Positions 7,633 through 11,880 of a stretch of 11,880 nucleotides of DNA are shown in pieces. A program made the position numbers and the translations under genes. Source of the DNA: Irineochytrium annulatum (taxonomy: Eukaryota; Chytridiomycota; Chytridiomycetes; Chytridiales; Chytridiaceae). A model generated the notes under the pieces. It ran no database searches, was not told the DNA's origin, and worked only from the letters and a program-made list of their open reading frames with translations. The DNA lies in contig JADGJL010000931.1 in NCBI GenBank assembly GCA_027600665.1, forward strand, positions 1 to 11,880, read 5' to 3'. How positions within the stretch are numbered: the first letter of the stretch is position 1; each line of letters starts with the position of its first letter.

Positions 7633-8272
7633 TTACGAATTAAGCTTGTCCTTGAACCTAATGAATGCAGAATGTAAATCTGGGCGATACTTGAATGGAA
7701 GAAAAATGTGCTCACCCGCACTTCACGCAGGTATAGAAAACAGTCTGGCCCTCATCCGCTGACCGCAGCTGGGCTGTGTGGAACTCCATCTCGGGATTGC
7801 CGCACTTTGGACACTTCTCCTGAATCTGCATGTGTCCTTCCGTCAGTTATCCTGCAATCACAGCCAGAAGCATCGCGTATCGAAGTTACCGTCGCGCCCT
7901 TCTCCTTCACGGTCTCCTTCTTGTCCGTCAGCTTTGGCCGCTTCGCGAAGGCTCCGGGCCGGCTGGTCGTTACCACTTCCAGCGAGTCGAAATCTACGGA
8001 CGCGCGAATCAGATCATGCAATAGAAACAAAAGTGAACAAGTAAATGACAGTACAAAGATAAAATAAAACAGACAAATGAAGAATTTTTTTAGCCTGACA
8101 AAACCGTCCACATCGATCACTCACGGGCAGCCACGGTAGGGATCTCGCAGACCTTGCAAGAGACGTGGGTCTCGTCGTCCACCGGCGGCTCAAGCAGCGA
8201 CCCGCACATCTTGCAGAACACCATCGAGTGCGCCTGCGATTTCTGCTGCATCGTCTTCATCTTCGCCGGCAT
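7633..8272 (-). CDS. RPA12: DNA-directed RNA polymerase I subunit RPA12, four exons
   Basis: Small zinc-ribbon subunit of RNA polymerase I, acting in the nucleolus in RNA cleavage, proofreading and termination of rRNA synthesis. Minus-strand exons 8272-8125, 7993-7890, 7825-7716 and 7657-7633 give 128 residues; the yeast protein has 125. Introns of 131, 64 and 58 nt have donors GTGAGT, GTAACT and GTGAGC and acceptors CCGTAG, CATGCAG and TCATTAG; all phases agree. The N-terminal zinc site has C20, C23, C39 and C42 (FCKMCG, CKVC). The TFIIS-like C-terminal ribbon has C89, C92, C117 and C120, with QLRSADEG carrying the acidic D108-E109 pair needed for cleavage. The last exon is only 25 nt and encodes the tail FKDKLNS. 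The start MPAKMK follows from family length; an ATG at 8377 is in frame but adds residues foreign to the family. Divergent from ALG12. Confidence 0.95.
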
Positions 8273-8447
8273 TGGGATGGTCGTTCGGAGGCGCGGAGGA
8301 AGGTGGGCTGGTGGTCGGACCCAGGAAAGAAAAACTAGTGTGTGCGACTTCGACTTCCATTCCTCGTCACCGTCCACCCGTTCGCCCTCAGGAGCCCGCG
8401 ATCCCGGCCCCCTCCCCGCCCATTTAATCTTCGGAGCGATCCCTTAG
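8273..8447. promoter_or_regulatory. Bidirectional promoter region between RPA12 and ALG12
   Basis: The two start codons are 175 bases apart on opposite strands, so both promoters must lie here or overlap the 5' ends. The stretch is GC-rich, with no TATA box seen in either direction. Binding sites were not recognised. Confidence 0.6.
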
Positions 8448-10316
8448 ATGGCCACCAGCAAGGAGAGGACGGCGCCGGCGGCGTCGCCCGCCGCGAAGGC
8501 CCCGGCAGCTCCAGCCTCGAAGGCCATCCTGCCAGAGCCCGATCATGTCGTCCTCACGGCCGGCTCCTCTGGCCGCCCGCCCCTGCTTGCGGGGGATCTC
8601 GGGGACCTCCTCACTCTGGCCCTGATGGTTTACTACGCCCACATCTGCCCATACACCAAGGTCGAGGAGTCATTCAACATGCAGGCGACCCACGACCTCA
8701 TCGTCCACACCCCCGGCCGGCTGGACCTATTCGACCACCTCGAGTTCCCCGGCGTCGTTCCGCGCACCTTCCTCGGACCCCTCGGGCTCTACCTCCTCAC
8801 CCAGATCCCCGTCTCGGTGCTCCAGCAGAACACGACCGGCGACCTCACGCCCGACTACTACATGTACATCGTGCGCGTCGCCATGGCGCTCGCGACCGCT
8901 CACTCGCTCAGGACGCTCCGGCAGGTGGCCGAGCGCGTGTTCGGGCTCGCCGTGAGCGGTTGGTTCGTGGCCTTCAACCTGGCGCAGTTCCACCTCATGT
9001 TCTGGGGCTCCAGGACGCTGCCGAACGTGCTCGGGATGGTCGTGATGAACTGGTGCCTCGCGGCGTGGATCAACGGGTTCAAGGTCGTGACGGAGGAGGA
9101 GAAGAGGGTCGAGAGGGAGCAGAGGAAGAAGTCGCCGTTGGGGGCGCCGCCGGTCAACTTTACGAAGGGGATGCAGGGCCCGTCGAGGAGGAAGGATGCC
9201 GGGCCGGTCGAGAACTACATGGACAACGGAACGATGGGATACTTGTTCCTGGGAACTTTCGCTTGCCTCGTCTTCAGGCTTGAGCTCGTGGCATTGTTTG
9301 GGACGATCGTGCTCTCCGAGTTCGTCCGCGGTAAGGTCAACCGATTCCGCTACGTCGTCGTCTTGGTGATCTCGGCGGCGCTCTCCCTCGGCAGCACGCT
9401 GCTCGCGGACTCGTTCTTCTGGCGCCAGGAGTACTTCTGGCCCGAATCGCACGTCTTTGCCTTCAATGTCGTCGAGAACAAGTCTGGCGAGTACGGCGTC
9501 CACCCTCCTTATCACTACGTTCTCTCGCTGCTCCCTCGCATCGCCCCGGTGTCCTACCCGTTCGCCATCTACTCCGCCATCAACGACCCGCGCATCAGGA
9601 GGCTCCTCCTGCCTGCCTGCACCCTCGTCGCCGCCCTCTCCGTCATCCCGCACAAAGAGTGGCGTTTCGTCATCTACCTCATCCCGCTCCTGAACCTCTC
9701 GGCCGCCGCGGGTCTCACGCGCTCCATCCGCCTGGCCGCCCTCGGCCGCTCCCGCATCTCGGGCCTCATCGCCGCGCTCGTCCTGATGGCGCTCGCGGCC
9801 TCGCTCGCGGCATCGCAGGTCATGCTCCACATCTCCGCGGCGAACTACCCGGCCGGCGTTGCCCTGAAGGCGCTCCACCGCATGGCGTGGCCGAACCAGG
9901 CGCCCGATGGGTGGCCGAGCGTCCACATCGACTCCGGGGCCGCGCAGAGCGGGATCACTCGCTTCCAGGAGGTCGGACGGGACAAGGCTTGGACCTATCA
10001 CAAGGACGAGGGGTTGAAGACGACGGAGGAGTTCCTCAAGAAGGGTTACACGCACCTCGTCACGACGGAGCCGGAACTACATCTGAAGGGCGGGGAGGAC
10101 GCGCCGTGGGTTATGCTAGGGGCTATCCGGGGATACGATAGCGTGAAGATGTGGGACGAGGGACTGGAGGGTTGGGCGGCGTCGGTGGTGGAGGATGTCA
10201 GCAAGGGGAAGGTTGAGTGGATGCCGCAGAGGCTGATCTTCGGGGTCAGGCTGCCATTTGAGGTGGTGTTAAAGCCGAAGGTATGGTTGCTGCAAAAGAA
10301 GGGTTGGAGTCGTTGA
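8448..10316 (+). CDS. ALG12: ALG12, dolichyl-P-Man:Man7GlcNAc2-PP-dolichol alpha-1,6-mannosyltransferase
   Basis: ER membrane mannosyltransferase of family GT22. Using dolichol-phosphate-mannose, it adds the eighth mannose (alpha-1,6) to the lipid-linked oligosaccharide for N-glycosylation, on the lumenal side. A single exon of 622 residues. GT22 landmarks are in order: PYTKVEESFNMQATHD (68-83), SRTLPN (188-193), FRLELV (276-281), DSFFW (321-325), NVVENKS...YG (340-350) and HKEWRF (402-407). Many hydrophobic segments follow these. The KVEESFN and ATHD wording points to ALG12 rather than ALG9, PIG-B or SMP3. The protein is longer than yeast (551) and human (488) versions. Extra parts are an Ala/Pro-rich N-terminus (about 1-35) and a charged insertion (about 212-260) rich in Glu, Lys and Arg between membrane segments. 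The C-terminal 150 residues form a soluble-looking domain. The first ATG is used; Met is followed by a low-complexity stretch, so a later start cannot be excluded. Confidence 0.95.
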   Translation: MATSKERTAPAASPAAKAPAAPASKAILPEPDHVVLTAGSSGRPPLLAGDLGDLLTLALMVYYAHICPYTKVEESFNMQATHDLIVHTPGRLDLFDHLEFPGVVPRTFLGPLGLYLLTQIPVSVLQQNTTGDLTPDYYMYIVRVAMALATAHSLRTLRQVAERVFGLAVSGWFVAFNLAQFHLMFWGSRTLPNVLGMVVMNWCLAAWINGFKVVTEEEKRVEREQRKKSPLGAPPVNFTKGMQGPSRRKDAGPVENYMDNGTMGYLFLGTFACLVFRLELVALFGTIVLSEFVRGKVNRFRYVVVLVISAALSLGSTLLADSFFWRQEYFWPESHVFAFNVVENKSGEYGVHPPYHYVLSLLPRIAPVSYPFAIYSAINDPRIRRLLLPACTLVAALSVIPHKEWRFVIYLIPLLNLSAAAGLTRSIRLAALGRSRISGLIAALVLMALAASLAASQVMLHISAANYPAGVALKALHRMAWPNQAPDGWPSVHIDSGAAQSGITRFQEVGRDKAWTYHKDEGLKTTEEFLKKGYTHLVTTEPELHLKGGEDAPWVMLGAIRGYDSVKMWDEGLEGWAASVVEDVSKGKVEWMPQRLIFGVRLPFEVVLKPKVWLLQKKGWSR

Positions 10317-10630
10317 AGTAATTTGGGGTTGAAAGCCTTTTTTAGAAGGTTTCTTTTTCGCGACCGCGCCTCTTCTTCCACGTTGTTACCTTAAACCTTT
10401 TAGAACCTTTGATTTCTACTTCTTTAATTGCCTCTTGAGTCAGCTCGATGCCCTCCTGCAGTCTATAGCTTACCTTTCTCAGTCCCTCGCCATCTATTAT
10501 TGCCTCTATACTAGATATCCGCTACATAATCAACTTGTCGTCGCGATTGGAGTTTCATTATACGGCGAGCTATTATATTCTGCAATGACAGGGAGGATGA
10601 CATCGTCACTCCATTTTTTCCGTTTCGCTG
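10317..10630. promoter_or_regulatory. Intergenic region upstream of the last membrane gene
   Basis: Less GC-rich than the flanking genes. It must hold the 3' end of ALG12 and the promoter of the next gene. TTATATTC at 10573-10580 is a weak TATA-like site about 50 bases before the next ATG. An open frame from 10435 begins with TTG and has no good ATG, so I do not count it as a gene. It could be part of a 5' exon. Confidence 0.4.
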
Positions 10631-11880
10631 ATGGTGGGTCCCCCAACGCCGGCGCCCTTCGAGGAGGATGAGCTAGCCACGAGCCCTCCCCCGGCTGATG
10701 TCGATCTCCCGTCGACGCCGCCCCCCGACCCGGTTCCCGAACCACACGCCCCGGAGCAGGACCATGGGCTCAAACTACGAAGCCGGAAGCCGACCAGGGC
10801 CGCAGATGATGACGAGTCGACGCTGGGAGGCGATGCGGACGCCGCTGGAACGAAGGCTGAGGATGCGGAGCCTGACCTGTCAGCTGGTGAGCAGCCGAAG
10901 GAGAAGCGGGAGGAGGGCAAAGGGGCCGACGAGGACAAGGAGGTTAAGGCTATCCCATGGTACGAGAAGGGGATGTACCAGCTCTACGGTGAGTTACTCT
11001 GCTTGTTGCTGGTGGATCTGGCTGGCTGGCTGACGTCTTGCTTCGATTAGTTAAGATCTCGACGCGGGATGCGAAGGGCAATTCCACGTTCAAGTGGTGG
11101 GAACGAAGCGAGCCCATTGACCAGGTGGACCGGGACGAGTACGAGCGGTTTAAGGACTACGTCGTGAACGACATGTAGGTTTGCGTGTGTGAAGGTTGAT
11201 TTGGGTTTCAAGCTGACCGATATATGTGCATAGGCAAATATCCTATAACACCATGACGCTCTACCTTGACCTCTACTGCGTCTACGTCTCCTACGCCCGC
11301 GCGTTCTACTGCCCGCCAGCCCCGCTCCTGACCGACCCGCTACCAAACTCGATGACATTAGCCCGCGTCCTCCTTTTCATCCCCCGCACGCTCTTTTACC
11401 TCCTGACACCTGCCGACACACAATTTCTCACATGCCCGACCCGCCCTCCGGCCTCCTTCCTTCAACTGTGCTACACCATCCAGTTCGCGTATTACTTCCT
11501 CGGCCTCCTTGGCCGGTTGTATCCGCCCGGCTCGCTCTGCTACCGCCTCGAGCGCTGGTGCACACTACACTTGACCTACATCGCCAACGGCTCCGTCTTC
11601 CTTCCCCTCTGGCTCATCCCGGGCCGATCACGCACACCGCCGCACCTGATCCGCACCGATAGCATCCTTGGCCCCGCACGCGTTTGGGGCGGGTGGATCC
11701 TGGGCGGGGCGTATTGGGGTCCGGTGCTGGTGTGGTGGGCGCACATGATCGCGCATAGGGTGCGGCACGCGTTGCTGCAGTGGGAGGAGCAACACCGGAT
11801 CGCGGCCGTTGATGAGCGTAGGAATGGCGGGGTGGTGCCCGACGTGTCGACGGACGAGGACGGGGGGATGGGCGGTGGTG
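10631..11880 (+). CDS. Unrecognised multi-pass membrane protein with acidic proline-rich N-terminus, partial (3' end outside window)
   Basis: Function not recognised. Exons 10631-10988, 11051-11174 and 11234 onward, still open at 11880; 376 complete codons are present. Intron 1 (10989-11050, 62 nt, phase 1) has donor G|GTGAGT and acceptor CGATTAG. Intron 2 (11175-11233, 59 nt, phase 2) has donor AT|GTAGGT, a CTGAC branch-like site and acceptor TGCATAG. Residues 1-105 are acidic and proline-rich, likely disordered and cytosolic. Next comes an aromatic segment (IPWYEKGMYQLYG, then FKWWERSEP) and an acidic stretch. At least five hydrophobic segments follow, for example LYLDLYCVYVSYARAFYC, LARVLLFIPRTLFYLLT, LQLCYTIQFAYYFLGLLG and GWILGGAYWGPVLVWWAHMIA. 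Several cysteines and paired Trp residues stand out. The end of the visible part is hydrophilic and glycine-rich, suggesting a C-terminal tail. Confidence 0.7.

Noticed and set aside
7458..7721. Minus-strand open frame downstream of RPA12 exon 3
   Set aside because: It is read-through of the last RPA12 intron into intergenic DNA and would break the conserved C-terminus.
8727..10055. Minus-strand open frame of about 440 codons opposite ALG12
   Set aside because: It is antisense to a secure gene and is dominated by Arg, Glu, Asp and Val, the usual shadow of GC-rich coding DNA. No domain is visible.
10435..10671. Open frame beginning with TTG upstream of the last membrane gene
   Set aside because: There is no ATG start and no splice link to the following exon in phase. 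More likely promoter or leader sequence.

Overview
The window looks like nuclear DNA of a fungus. It carries single-copy eukaryotic housekeeping genes (a small RNA polymerase I subunit and an ER mannosyltransferase). Most genes are cut by short spliceosomal introns of 53-131 nt with GT(A/G)AG-type donors and nearby AG acceptors. Coding DNA is GC-rich and there are no operons or bacterial ribosome sites. Short introns, a compact layout and apparently lineage-specific F-box/LRR and membrane families would fit an early-diverging (chytrid-like) fungus or a basidiomycete; I cannot decide between them from sequence alone.

Left half (81-7017), accessory in character. A three-exon gene of unknown function (family A, minus strand, 904-81) is followed upstream by a decayed minus-strand stretch (about 1620-1037). 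That stretch resembles the C-terminal end of an intact multi-pass membrane gene further right (family M, 6165-4099, three exons). Between the relic and the intact M gene lies a plus-strand F-box/leucine-rich-repeat gene (1746-3872) with an acidic, internally repetitive linker and an 82-residue duplicated LRR block. To the right of M, and divergent from it, is a second family-A gene (6585-7017). It shares with the first a conserved helical core and an intron at the same position and phase. Families A and M therefore each occur twice, around one F-box/LRR gene.

Right half (7633-11880), mostly housekeeping. RPA12 (RNA polymerase I subunit, minus strand, four exons, 8272-7633) and ALG12 (dolichol-linked alpha-1,6-mannosyltransferase, plus strand, one exon, 8448-10316) are divergent and share a 175-bp intergenic promoter. 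A further plus-strand gene (10631 to beyond 11880) has an acidic proline-rich N-terminus and several membrane segments. It is not recognised and runs off the window.

Housekeeping calls are secure. Exon structures were worked out by hand from donor/acceptor signals, phase and family alignment. The functions of families A and M and of the last gene are unknown. No rRNA, tRNA, transposon, CRISPR array or prophage-like feature was seen.
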